Assembly: GCA_024642665.1 (NCBI GenBank)
Contig: JAHEAR010000003.1
Span: 30,152-64,284, forward strand
Origin: Bacteroidota bacterium
GTDB lineage: Bacteria > Bacteroidota > Bacteroidia > Chitinophagales > Saprospiraceae
Direction: 5' to 3'
DNA length: 34,133 nt
In this document: positions 23,846 to 32,392 of the stretch, piece after piece
How positions within the stretch are numbered: the first letter of the stretch is position 1
How the letters are laid out: each line of letters begins with the position of its first letter
Program-made: the position numbers and the translations under genes
The notes under the pieces: generated by a model
Database searches by the model: none
Seen by the model: only the letters and a program-made list of their open reading frames with translations
Told to the model about the DNA's origin: nothing

Positions 23846-25093
23846 TTATTGCATCACAGGATTTACTACTTCGTCTTTATAACTTCCTGTTTTCAACTTT
23901 TCAGCAACTGCTGAGAAAGCATCAAGCGTTTGCTTGACATCAGCATCCGTATGGGAAGCTGTAGGAATCATACGCAATAAGATCATTCCTTTTGGAATAA
24001 CAGGATAAATGATCATCGAGGTAAATATGCCGTAATTCTCACGCATATCCATCACCAATTGAGTCGCCTCAAATGGCGTGCCTCGAAGGTAAACCGGCGT
24101 AACAACAGTGTTCGTATCACCGATATCAAAACCACGTTCTTTGAGTCCATTTTGCAACGTAGTAGCGATATGCCACAGATGTGTTTGGTACTCCGGATGG
24201 TTGATCATCAATTCAAGACGCTTCAGGTTACCTTCAACGATCGGCATCGGTAAACTTTTTGCATGGATCTGAGAGCGCATGGCATACTGCAGATATTGGA
24301 TGATATCAGCATCACCGGCTAAAAATCCACCTGTACAGGCAAATGCTTTAGCAAAAGTGGAAAAGTAAATATCAATTGCATCCTGACAACCTTGCTCTAC
24401 GCCGGCTCCACGACCACCTTCCCCAAGTGTACCGTATCCATGGGCATCATCCACAAAGAATCTGAAGTTATACTTGCTCTTTAAGGCAGCGATTTCTTTC
24501 AGAATACCCTGATCACCACGCATCCCAAAGACACCTTCCGTCACGACGAGGATACCACCACCTTTTTCATCTGTCCATTTCTTGGCACGCAGAAGATTCT
24601 GCTCAAAACTCTCAATGTCATTGTGCTTGTATGAAAAACGCTCACCGATATGGAGGCGTGTTCCATCAATAATGCATCCGTGGCTTTCTGCATCATAAAC
24701 AACAGCATCTCTTCGGGTCAGCAACGCATCAATGGCACTGACAACTCCTGGGTAACCATAGTTTACAACTGCTGCCGCCTGCTTGTGCACATGGGCAGCA
24801 AGTTTTCTTTCCAGTTCCTTATGCAAAGAAGTCTCACCGGTCATCAATCGGGCTCCCATCGGATAGGCGAGTCCCCATTTGGCGGCAGCTTCTGCATCCG
24901 TTTTTCTGACCTCCGGATGATTGGCTAATCCAAGATAGTTGTTGATACTCCACACGACTACTTCCTTGCCATTAAACATCATGCGTGAATCTATCTCTCC
25001 TGATAATTCAGGAAACATATAGTATCCTTCGCCTAAATGGGCATACTGACCAAGCGGGCCACGCTGATGTCTTATTCTCTCAAATATTTCCAT
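23846..25093 (-). CDS. Alpha-oxoamine synthase, probable cysteate/serine acyl-CoA condensing enzyme
   Basis: A 415-residue PLP enzyme of the alpha-oxoamine synthase family (AONS, KBL, serine palmitoyltransferase), which condenses an amino acid with an acyl thioester with loss of CO2. Seen: WSINNYLGLANHPEV (48-62), His138 stacking over PLP (ESHG), DDAHGYGTLG with Asp216 and His218, and the PLP lysine Lys249 in FSTFAKAFACTGGF. It has the N-terminal block GPLGQYAHLGEGYYMFPEL seen in a Bacteroidota-specific branch. The start MEIFERIRHQ overlaps the upstream cysteine synthase-like gene by 14 bases; Met at 25120 is an alternative. The tight pairing with a beta-replacement PLP enzyme suggests cysteate as substrate, giving a sulfonolipid base (inference). 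Serine palmitoyltransferase or glycine C-acetyltransferase are alternatives. Confidence 0.85.
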   Translation of the reverse strand: MEIFERIRHQRGPLGQYAHLGEGYYMFPELSGEIDSRMMFNGKEVVVWSINNYLGLANHPEVRKTDAEAAAKWGLAYPMGARLMTGETSLHKELERKLAAHVHKQAAAVVNYGYPGVVSAIDALLTRRDAVVYDAESHGCIIDGTRLHIGERFSYKHNDIESFEQNLLRAKKWTDEKGGGILVVTEGVFGMRGDQGILKEIAALKSKYNFRFFVDDAHGYGTLGEGGRGAGVEQGCQDAIDIYFSTFAKAFACTGGFLAGDADIIQYLQYAMRSQIHAKSLPMPIVEGNLKRLELMINHPEYQTHLWHIATTLQNGLKERGFDIGDTNTVVTPVYLRGTPFEATQLVMDMRENYGIFTSMIIYPVIPKGMILLRMIPTASHTDADVKQTLDAFSAVAEKLKTGSYKDEVVNPVMQ

Positions 25094-26174
25094 AGTTTTT
25101 GATGTATTTATTAAAGACACGTTCTAATCTGCGCTGGATCTGATAGCTCGGCGCGTAATCCGCAATCTTGCGAATAAAGCCTTGCTTTTGCATCCAGCCA
25201 TTACTATAAATTTTACTTAAATATTTACTTCCATGGTCTGCAAATAACAGTACCACGATATCATTCGATTTAAATTCTCTGCGCATCCGCATCAATGCCT
25301 CCACACAAGCGCCACTACTATACCCAATGAAAATGCCTTCACTTTTCGTGAGTTGTCTTGCTCTGAACGCACTGCTTCGGTCATCCACTTTGATAAAGCG
25401 GTCGATTGTATCAAAATCAACATTGGATGGGATTATATTTTTTCCAACACCTTCCAATTGATAGGAGTGGATTTGACTTTTATCCAGAATTCCGGTCTGA
25501 TGAAATTTAGTGAGCACAGAACCTTCCGCATCCACCGCAATCACCTTGACATCCGGATTTTGTTCCTTCAGATATTTTCCCGCACCGGAGATTGTACCTC
25601 CCGTTCCACAAGTAGCCATGTAATGTGTAATTCTACCTGCGGTTTGTTTCCAGATTTCAGGTCCGGTGCTTTTATAATGCGCTTCGACATTCGCCGGATT
25701 GTAATACTGATTGACATAGAAGGAGTTTTCTATTTCTTTCGACAGTCTTTCAGCGACACTGTAGTAGGATTGCGGATCATCCGAAGGGACATGATTAGGG
25801 CAGACGATTACTTCTGCGCCTAATGCCTTCAATTGGGCTATTTTTTCTTCTGCACTTTTGTCTGTCGTGGTGAGGATACAGCGATACCCTTTGACGATAC
25901 AAGCCATCGCGACAGAGTATCCGGTATTTCCTGAAGTGGATTCAATGATGGTTCCTCCCGGTTTGATTTTACCATCCCGTTCCGCTGCTTCAATGACACC
26001 AAACCCAATTCGGTCTTTTGCACTTAATCCGGGGTTGAAGGATTCCAGTTTTCCGAGGACAAGACATCCGGTCAATTTCGACAAACCATGCAATTTGACC
26101 AAAGGCGTATTGCCTACGGTCTGCATGATATTATCGTGCCATTGAGGCTCCATTTGCTCAGATTCCTGCGTCAT
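25080..26174 (-). CDS. Cysteine synthase/CBS-like PLP enzyme, candidate cysteate synthase
   Basis: A 364-residue fold-type II PLP enzyme of the cysteine synthase/cystathionine beta-synthase family. Seen: VGNTPLVKL (20-28), PLP Lys53 in NPGLSAKDRIG, the substrate loop TSGNTG (80-85), phosphate-binding GTGGT (190-194) and GYSSGA (284-289). ADHGSKYLSKIYSNGW resembles the end of the CBS catalytic domain. There are no regulatory CBS domains; instead the protein has a basic C-terminal tail (about 331-364). Canonical cysteine synthases have GGSVKDR where this has GLSAKDR. The gene overlaps the downstream alpha-oxoamine synthase. An enzyme of this kind could make cysteate from O-phosphoserine and sulfite (inference); cysteine or cystathionine synthesis remains possible. 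Confidence 0.87.
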   Translation of the reverse strand: MTQESEQMEPQWHDNIMQTVGNTPLVKLHGLSKLTGCLVLGKLESFNPGLSAKDRIGFGVIEAAERDGKIKPGGTIIESTSGNTGYSVAMACIVKGYRCILTTTDKSAEEKIAQLKALGAEVIVCPNHVPSDDPQSYYSVAERLSKEIENSFYVNQYYNPANVEAHYKSTGPEIWKQTAGRITHYMATCGTGGTISGAGKYLKEQNPDVKVIAVDAEGSVLTKFHQTGILDKSQIHSYQLEGVGKNIIPSNVDFDTIDRFIKVDDRSSAFRARQLTKSEGIFIGYSSGACVEALMRMRREFKSNDIVVLLFADHGSKYLSKIYSNGWMQKQGFIRKIADYAPSYQIQRRLERVFNKYIKNYGNI

Positions 26175-26220
26175 AATCGATTGCTTTCTGTTACTAAATA
26201 GGTATCCAGATCACGAGCTA

Positions 26221-26228
26221 CAAAGATA
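26221..26228 (-). promoter_or_regulatory. Candidate -7 promoter box TATCTTTG for the PLP enzyme operon
   Basis: On the minus strand TATCTTTG, identical to the rpsP box, lies 46 bases before the ATG at 26174. The predicted leader is about 40 bases. No TTTG at the -33 distance. Confidence 0.5.
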
Positions 26229-26458
26229 CAAACGGATTTGGCTTATTAATAGAACCATCCCGAGAGAATTGGTAGATGCATATGTTTTGCCTAATTAACT
26301 TATAATCAACTAGTTCGGGTTGGTAAAACAGATAAAATGAGGCGTTTATCTCTAATTATCCCTGAATGCGTTGGCCAAATAGCGAAAGCGATGTCAAAAT
26401 CCTTGTTTTGGAAACTTTAGCGCGATGTAAAAAGCATCAATCGCAAGGCTCAAATAAA

Positions 26459-26486
26459 AAAAGCCGATGGGTTAGCATCGGCTTTT
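26459..26486 (-). terminator. Intrinsic terminator of the Cys-rich protein gene
   Basis: AAAAGCCGATG (26459-26469) and CATCGGCTTTT (26476-26486) form an 11-bp perfect stem with a six-base loop. On the minus strand a run of T follows. It lies 24 bases after the stop of the 26511-27002 gene. Confidence 0.9.
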
Positions 26487-26510
26487 CTATTTTTTCGATT
26501 GTGTTATAAA

Positions 26511-27002
26511 TTATCCTTTTGTAGGCTTGGCGGTGGTGGTTGATTTAGCTCCTGAAACGGAAGTAGAAGCACTTTTACCTGAGCAACAGCCTGCAGACTT
26601 ACTGCTGGTGCTTTTGCCTGCGCAGCATCCTGCGGCTTTCTGACCACTGCTGCATCCTTTGCCTGCTTCCATTTTCATAGGGGAGGCATTGACAAATGTA
26701 TTGGTTTCAGCATCATAGGTTACATCAACATAAGATACTTCACCTTTTGCTGTAGTTTCCTTTTTAGCATAGCTTACTTTCCCACTGACCGGGCAAGTTA
26801 TGGTTTCAATGGATTCATCCATAGAAGCCAATTTAGCAGCAGCTTCCACTGTGCTTACACCGGCGGTAGAAGTACTTTTGCCATCACATGACTTGCTTGA
26901 AGCTTGCTTCGCTGTGCAAGCCTTGCTGCAACCTGAATTTTGTGCCTGCGCGCCAACTACCATCAGCGAGAAGAACAACGTGGAAAAAAGGAATCTTTTC
27001 AT
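26511..27002 (-). CDS. Secreted Cys-rich protein of unknown function
   Basis: A 163-residue exported protein with a signal peptide (1-20, ending AQA). It has nine cysteines: 25, 29, 39, 70, 117, 126, 127, 139 and 140. The double-Cys motif AGCC-x-GKS occurs twice (124-130 and 137-143), separated by Ser/Lys-rich sequence. The middle (about 66-110) looks like a small folded unit starting TCPVSGKVSYAKKE with several beta strands. I recognise no family. The Cys pattern suggests metal (copper or zinc) binding or disulfide cross-linking in the envelope, but this is inference. It has its own promoter and terminator. Confidence 0.75.
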   Translation of the reverse strand: MKRFLFSTLFFSLMVVGAQAQNSGCSKACTAKQASSKSCDGKSTSTAGVSTVEAAAKLASMDESIETITCPVSGKVSYAKKETTAKGEVSYVDVTYDAETNTFVNASPMKMEAGKGCSSGQKAAGCCAGKSTSSKSAGCCSGKSASTSVSGAKSTTTAKPTKG

Positions 27003-27038
27003 TGTTTATAATTTTTTTAGTTATAATTTCGATATACC

Positions 27039-27046
27039 CAAAGATA
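27039..27046 (-). promoter_or_regulatory. Candidate -7 promoter box TATCTTTG for the Cys-rich gene
   Basis: On the minus strand TATCTTTG lies 36 bases before the ATG at 27002, followed by an AT-rich leader. No TTTG at -33. Confidence 0.5.
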
Positions 27047-27126
27047 ATGCCTTATTAACTCAGAATGTTGTTTGAGGGGAAATTTACTAAGAAACTTAAC
27101 AATATTTTAACCACAATGTCACCTAC

Positions 27127-27567
27127 ATGGGCTCAAAATATGCTGTTTACGTATTAATCTTGAGTCTTGGGACATTTATTTCCTGTGGTACCACAACGGA
27201 ATTTCCGTCAAAATATAGAGGTGAACAGCTCCATTTTGGCCAGGGAGGTGGATTTTCAGGCCTCGTCAACTATTATGTGTTGTTGGATGATGGTCGTTTG
27301 TACCAAAAGGCATTGTATGATTCTACATTCAATTATACAGACAAATGGAATAAGACTTTTGTTCGGCAAATGTTTTCCAATTATCAAATGCTGGATATTG
27401 AAAATGTAGATTATTTTGAACCGGGAGATTTATATTATTTTCTTCAACATAAAGAAGGGAATCAACCTTTGCATAGTATTACCTGGGGTCGTCCGGGCGT
27501 CAAGCCACAAGAGAATATAGTGACGTTTTATAACCTGCTTTACAAATCAACCAAAACTACCTTATGA
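27127..27567 (+). CDS. Small lipoprotein coupled to the M4 metallopeptidase gene
   Basis: A 146-residue predicted lipoprotein: a hydrophobic signal (5-17), then a lipobox FISC with lipidated Cys20 followed by GTTT. The mature part (about 25-146) is rich in Tyr, Phe and Trp, with beta-type stretches (VNYYVLLDDGRLYQKALYD, LHSITWGRPG). I recognise no family. Its stop overlaps the ATG of the M4 metallopeptidase gene by four bases (ATGA), so the two proteins are probably made together. A role as inhibitor, chaperone or anchor of the protease is conceivable but not shown. Confidence 0.75.
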   Translation: MGSKYAVYVLILSLGTFISCGTTTEFPSKYRGEQLHFGQGGGFSGLVNYYVLLDDGRLYQKALYDSTFNYTDKWNKTFVRQMFSNYQMLDIENVDYFEPGDLYYFLQHKEGNQPLHSITWGRPGVKPQENIVTFYNLLYKSTKTTL

Positions 27568-30500
27568 GGACACTATTCGGCACACTTATCGTTTTCATTT
27601 TTGTCGGAGCGCTGTCAGGACAGACTCCTTTGAAAGTAATTCATGATCAACCATTTGTTGATCCAAAACCAATTGTGGTGGCTCACCAACCAGGTAGTCG
27701 TCAGGGGACACAACGGCAACTAAATCATTGGTCAGCCGAATCAATTCCATACAAAGGATCACACAATACTTTAGTGGCTTCTTATGCTATTGAAAATTCA
27801 GGAAGCTTTTGGATAGCATTCAGGCAAAATGATTTGTTGAATGCAAGAGCCACATTAAAAGAGGTCCTTGGTAATGTGTTTCAGATCCGCGAGACAAGTG
27901 AAACTCAGCCGATAGACTGGATCGTGAGAAACCGTCATGAGGATCAGATGGGGACTGAACACATCAGAGTGCAGCAATCATTAGCCGGTATTCCAATTAA
28001 GGGTCAGGATTTAGTGCTGCATAAGGATCATGAAAATCTGACTAGTGTAAATGGTTTTGCATGGACAGGACAAGTCCCTGCCAATATGCCAGAAGCAATG
28101 CCTTCAGAAGCTGCTTTCCAAAAGGTCAAATCATATCTTTTAGAACAAGAGGTTAGTTTTCAGGAAGCCAAATCACAGATTATTGGTTTTCCTGAAACCG
28201 AAGATCACGCTGATTTGATTTGGTATCCTCTGAACGGGACACTGACACTGGCCTATGTCGTTGACATGCATCCCAATAGGATGGATCATTGGACAGTATA
28301 TGTGGATGCCGGGACACTGGATATTTTACAAGCACAGTCAGAACTATGCTCGCTTGCCCCTTTGCAACTTTATGATCAACCACTTTTGAATAAACCGGAA
28401 CCGGTGGAAGTCAATTTAAAAAACCTGCTTCCTTTGATGCCGGCATTAGTGCTTGACGGCCCTACCATGGTCAATGATCAGGATTTGAACGGACAAACCA
28501 GACTAGTCAATGCCTATGCGATCGGATCCACCTTTTTTATGATTGATGCCAGTCGGGCCATGTTTCAAGGTAGTCAATCCGTACTGCCTGACGAACCGGT
28601 TGGCACCATCTGGACTTTGGATGCTTTAAATTCCTCTCCGCAGCAATCAAATTTTCAAGTGGTACATACGGCGAATACAAATAATGACTGGAAAAATCTT
28701 GAAGTGTCTGCGCATTATAATGGAGGAGAAGCCTATGAATATTTTCGTCAGACCTTCAATAGAAATTCGATCAATGGCAGTGGTGGGAATATCCTTTCTA
28801 TCATCAACGTCACTGATGAAAATGATAATGACATGGACAATGCTTTCTGGAATGGGGCAGCCATGTTTTATGGAAATGGGGATGTTGCATTCAATGCTCC
28901 TTTGGCGAAAGCTTTGGATGTCGCCGGTCATGAAATGTCACATGGCGTTATACAAAATACAGCCAACCTGGAATATGTCGGGCAGTCCGGTGCACTCAAT
29001 GAATCGTATGCAGATATTTTTGGCGTGATGATCGATCGGGATGATTGGCAAATAGCAGAAAGCGTCGCCAATCCGGGTGTATTCCCTTCCGGAGCCATTC
29101 GCGATATGTCAAATCCCAACAATGGAGCGACGGGGCCCGGTAAGCCCGGTTGGCAACCAAAGCATATGAATGAATTTCAGAATTTACCAAATACCGTTCA
29201 GGGCGATAATGGGGGAGTGCATGTGAATAGCGGGATTCCTAACAAAGCATTTTTCCTTTTGGCTACCGAGATTGGAAAAAATAAGGCGGAGAAAATTTAT
29301 TACAAAGCGTTGACGGATTATCTTGTCAAGTCCTCTCAGTTTGTGGATATGCGAAATGCTGCAGAACGTGCGGCAAAGGATATTCATGGCAATGAATCAG
29401 CGGAGGTTATCGCCGTAAGAAATGCATTTGCAGGAGTCGGAATTGGTGCCGGACAAGGAGGCGATTACGAAGAAGATATTGAGGTCAATGGCGGCGATGA
29501 TTTTGTATTTGCCACGGATGAAAATGAATCTGATTTGTATTGGATTCCACCAGGCAATCCTGGCCAGTTTATCAAAATGGAGGTACCTGCGCCCATCAGT
29601 AAGCCTAGTTTTACAGATGATGGCAGTGCATGTGTATACGTGGATAATGAAAACAATATGATAGTGATCAATTTTGATTGGTCTCAGGGTTTATCCTACC
29701 AGACATTTTATTTAGAAAATAATCCACAAGGAATATGGCGTAACGTCGTTGTCTCTAAGGATGGGACTAAAATTGCATATACAACAGCTAATTTGCGTAA
29801 TCAAATATTAATTTTTGATTTTGATAGCGGTACCGGTGACTTTTTTGAATTATTCAATCCAACCACCTCAACAGGTGGCGTTGGCACTGGAGATGTGCTT
29901 TATCCTGATGCCATGGAATGGGATTATTCAGGCGAATTTGTGATGTATGATGCGCTCAACAGAATAGAAAGCCAGTTTGGCGGAGGCATTGAATATTGGG
30001 ATATTTCGTTTTTACATGCGTGGGATAATGGTGGAAATACTATAGGATCAGGCCAGGTAGGAAAATTGTTTTCAGCGCTTCCGGAAAATATTAGTGTTGG
30101 AAATGCATCTTTCGCTAAAAACTCACCATACATTATAGTGTTTGATCACCTCGAAGAGTATTATGATATTTTTGGTCAGCAACAAACAGAATACAAAATT
30201 AAGGCGGCCAATATTCAAAAAGGGGAGATTAATGATATCTATACGAATACAACGGTAGGGTATCCTGATTATTCCAGGCTGGATGATAAAATATTATTTA
30301 CCTATAATAATAATGGTTCCCTGTTATTGGCGACTATTGATGTTCAGCCGACTAATAAGATTGTACCGATAGCAGGCACAGATGTGATACTCATCAATGG
30401 GGCACAGAAAGGCGTTTGGATAGCATCAGGCAACAGAATATTCACGTCAACCGAAGAGTTGAATCCGAGGATAAATGCACTATTGGTTAAGCCAAATCCG

Positions 30501-30707
30501 GTAACAGATATTTTGTCACTGACCGGGGAAAACTTAGAAGGTGCTTTGGATATTGAGATAGTGGATATGACCGGTACCAGCCTGCTAAAAGAAAAGATTG
30601 ACTGGAAGGATCAGATTCAAGTGGAAAAGCTTATTCCTGGAATTTATACATTACGGGTAAAACAAAGTAATGGAAGAATTCATTACGCTAAGTTTGTAAA
30701 GCAATAA
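27564..30707 (+). CDS. M4-family metallopeptidase with beta-propeller-like insert and type IX sorting domain
   Basis: A 1047-residue secreted protease. Signal peptide (1-20), then an FTP/PepSY-type propeptide (about 50-255), then a thermolysin-like catalytic domain (about 315-630). Zinc site: HEMSH (His456, Glu457, His460) with third ligand Glu480 in GALNESYADIFG. His553 in GGVHVNSGIPN is the transition-state His. After it comes a region of about 300 residues (about 645-960) with repeated four-stranded patterns and SKDGTKIAYTT-type motifs, resembling TolB/WD40-like propellers. The protein ends in a type IX sorting domain (about 970-1047; VKPNPVTDILSL, final FVKQ). It is likely an extracellular or surface protease. 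The gene is preceded by a coupled lipoprotein gene and followed after six bases by a glycosyltransferase gene. Confidence 0.93.
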   Translation: MRTLFGTLIVFIFVGALSGQTPLKVIHDQPFVDPKPIVVAHQPGSRQGTQRQLNHWSAESIPYKGSHNTLVASYAIENSGSFWIAFRQNDLLNARATLKEVLGNVFQIRETSETQPIDWIVRNRHEDQMGTEHIRVQQSLAGIPIKGQDLVLHKDHENLTSVNGFAWTGQVPANMPEAMPSEAAFQKVKSYLLEQEVSFQEAKSQIIGFPETEDHADLIWYPLNGTLTLAYVVDMHPNRMDHWTVYVDAGTLDILQAQSELCSLAPLQLYDQPLLNKPEPVEVNLKNLLPLMPALVLDGPTMVNDQDLNGQTRLVNAYAIGSTFFMIDASRAMFQGSQSVLPDEPVGTIWTLDALNSSPQQSNFQVVHTANTNNDWKNLEVSAHYNGGEAYEYFRQTFNRNSINGSGGNILSIINVTDENDNDMDNAFWNGAAMFYGNGDVAFNAPLAKALDVAGHEMSHGVIQNTANLEYVGQSGALNESYADIFGVMIDRDDWQIAESVANPGVFPSGAIRDMSNPNNGATGPGKPGWQPKHMNEFQNLPNTVQGDNGGVHVNSGIPNKAFFLLATEIGKNKAEKIYYKALTDYLVKSSQFVDMRNAAERAAKDIHGNESAEVIAVRNAFAGVGIGAGQGGDYEEDIEVNGGDDFVFATDENESDLYWIPPGNPGQFIKMEVPAPISKPSFTDDGSACVYVDNENNMIVINFDWSQGLSYQTFYLENNPQGIWRNVVVSKDGTKIAYTTANLRNQILIFDFDSGTGDFFELFNPTTSTGGVGTGDVLYPDAMEWDYSGEFVMYDALNRIESQFGGGIEYWDISFLHAWDNGGNTIGSGQVGKLFSALPENISVGNASFAKNSPYIIVFDHLEEYYDIFGQQQTEYKIKAANIQKGEINDIYTNTTVGYPDYSRLDDKILFTYNNNGSLLLATIDVQPTNKIVPIAGTDVILINGAQKGVWIASGNRIFTSTEELNPRINALLVKPNPVTDILSLTGENLEGALDIEIVDMTGTSLLKEKIDWKDQIQVEKLIPGIYTLRVKQSNGRIHYAKFVKQ

Positions 30708-30713
30708 CTCGAT

Positions 30714-31703
30714 TTGCCTGAAAAGATTCTCATTATCCGTTTTAGTTCCATTGGAGATATCGTTTTGACGACTCCGGTGATTCGGGCTATCCGCGAACAG
30801 ACCGGAGCGGAGGTGCATTTCCTGACGAAAGCGCAATTTGCTCCAATTGTTAGAAGCAATAAGCATGTCGGGAAAGTATTTACGCTTTCAGATGATTTTA
30901 GTCAGACCGTAGCAGCCCTTAAAGCAGAGCAATACGATCACATAGTCGATCTGCACAACAATATCAGAACAAAGCGATTAAAACTCGCGCTTGGTATATT
31001 ATCAGCCTCATTCCATAAACTTAATTTTGAAAAATGGTTGCTGGTACGTTTTGGAATCAATCGATTGCCGAATATTCATATTGTTGATCGCTATCTCGAT
31101 GCTGCAAAATCTTTAGGCGCAGTAAAGGATTCGAAAGGACTTGATTTTTTTATTCCTACAGATAAAGAAGTTGAAGTTCAAATAGTATTGGGCGTTAATC
31201 CAAATGAATATATCGCGATCGTCATAGGCGCAGCACACAATACTAAGTGTCTCACGGCGGAACAGATTGCAAAACTATGTGATGAACTAAATCATCCTGT
31301 TGTACTGATGGGCGGGCCGGGAGAGTTGACTAAGGCTGAAGAAATTCAGCAAATGAGTGCTTCCAAACAAATCAAAAATGCTTGTTCGGAATTTGATATA
31401 CTTCAATCGGCTTCTATCCTTCAGCAGTCTGCCGTTCTGATTTCTCATGACACAGGTTTGATGCATATTGCTGCGGCATTGAAAAAACCACAGGTGGTGA
31501 TTTGGGGCAATACGATTCCACAGTTTGGGATGTATCCTTATTATGGTGCCGAAAAAATCCGTTGGGAGAGCTTTGAACAAACGAATTTGAAATGCAGGCC
31601 CTGTAGCAAGATTGGTTTTGCAGAATGTCCCAAAGGGCACTTCAAATGTATCCTTCAACACAACGTCAAAGAGATTGCTGCTGCTGCTTTGTCGCTTATG
31701 TAG
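30714..31703 (+). CDS. Glycosyltransferase family 9 (ADP-heptose:LPS heptosyltransferase-like)
   Basis: A 329-residue GT-B fold enzyme. The N-terminal motif ILIIRFSSIGDIVLTTPVIR (5-24) and the C-terminal nucleotide-sugar motif SHDTGLMHIAAALKKP (244-259) with Asp246 define family GT9, which adds heptose to lipopolysaccharide inner core. Four cysteines near the end (294, 297, 305, 312; CRPCSKIGFAECPKGHFKC) are common in Bacteroidota homologues. The start is TTG at 30714, seven bases after the M4 stop codon; no ATG gives a complete first strand. Acceptor and sugar are not certain. Cotranscription with a secreted protease is unexplained. Confidence 0.92.
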   Translation: MPEKILIIRFSSIGDIVLTTPVIRAIREQTGAEVHFLTKAQFAPIVRSNKHVGKVFTLSDDFSQTVAALKAEQYDHIVDLHNNIRTKRLKLALGILSASFHKLNFEKWLLVRFGINRLPNIHIVDRYLDAAKSLGAVKDSKGLDFFIPTDKEVEVQIVLGVNPNEYIAIVIGAAHNTKCLTAEQIAKLCDELNHPVVLMGGPGELTKAEEIQQMSASKQIKNACSEFDILQSASILQQSAVLISHDTGLMHIAAALKKPQVVIWGNTIPQFGMYPYYGAEKIRWESFEQTNLKCRPCSKIGFAECPKGHFKCILQHNVKEIAAAALSLM

Positions 31704-31730
31704 ATTTGTCAGTGGAACATGTGTTTAGTC

Positions 31731-31754
31731 AAGAGCCCTGAAGGCCTCTTTGGT
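31731..31754 (+). terminator. Weak terminator-like hairpin after the GT9 gene
   Basis: AAGAGCC (31731-31737) can pair with GG-CTCTT (31743-31750, with a bulged C), followed by TTGGTTT. Short and imperfect. Confidence 0.3.
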
Positions 31755-31955
31755 TTATCACTAGTCGCCAAAGACGCTTGTTGTTTAGGGGGTTTAGCAA
31801 AACAATGGACAAGGATTTTTTTCGTGATTTGCTTTTTTCTGTGTTATCTCGTTAAACAGGAGAAGGAGACTATTCTTCGAACCCGATTTATAACTAATCA
31901 ATTCATGCTCCCGAAAGCCAAAGCAGAGGTGAATCTCAATATTGCGCCTGTCTCC

Positions 31956-32289
31956 TCAATCACCAAAACCTTTTCAATTGCCTGGGACAGAAAAAAACTA
32001 AACCCTCTAAACAACAAGCGCGTGCGGCGCTTAGTGCTCAACTTTCTCAACACTGAGCCATCCTACTCAATCTCTAAAACCTTTTCAATTGCCTGGGACA
32101 GAAAAAAACTAAACCCTCTAAACAACAAGCGCGTGCGGCGCTTAGTGCTCAACTTTCTCAACACTGAGCCATCCTTCTCAATCTCTAAAACCTTTTCAAT
32201 TGCCTGGGACATAAAAAAAACTAAACCCTCTAAACAACAAGCGCCTGCGGCGCTTAGTGCTAAACATTCTCAACACAGTGACCATAGCA
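31956..32289. repeat. 111-bp tandem repeat, three copies
   Basis: Copies at 31956-32066, 32067-32177 and 32178-32289. The first two are almost identical. The third is more diverged and has one extra A in its A-run, making it 112 bases. Each contains an inverted repeat AAGCGC/GCGCTT around a five-base loop (32016-32032, 32127-32143, 32239-32255); the loop is GTGCG in copies 1 and 2 and CTGCG in copy 3. Confidence 0.95.
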
Positions 32290-32392
32290 CAATCACCCCT
32301 GTACTACCTCCTACGTCGGACTACAGGGTCTGCCGCAGCACAACCACCTTATGCGGTGTGCACGGCAAGCGCTGCGCTCCGATCCTCACTTT

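Larger units (their letters stand above)
26175..26510. other. Intergenic region with promoter and terminator only
   Basis: Holds the promoter box of the cysteine synthase-like gene (26221-26228) and the terminator of the Cys-rich gene (26459-26486). In the roughly 230 bases between them I see no gene, repeat or clear structure. Confidence 0.6.
31704..32392. other. Long intergenic region with 111-bp tandem repeats
   Basis: Contains a possible terminator (31731-31754), about 200 bases without recognised features, three 111-bp repeats (31956-32289), and a final 100 bases with several short palindromes such as AGCGCTGCGCT. An open frame of 245 codons (31719-32456) runs through it, but it overlaps the end of the amidohydrolase gene antisense and shows no family resemblance, so it is not called. 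Confidence 0.7.

Noticed and set aside
25353-25823. 156-codon frame antisense to the cysteine synthase-like gene
   Set aside because: Fully inside a well-supported gene on the other strand with intact motifs; a shadow frame.
31956-32289. Possible CRISPR array
   Set aside because: The copies are contiguous, without unique spacers, and no cas gene is present.
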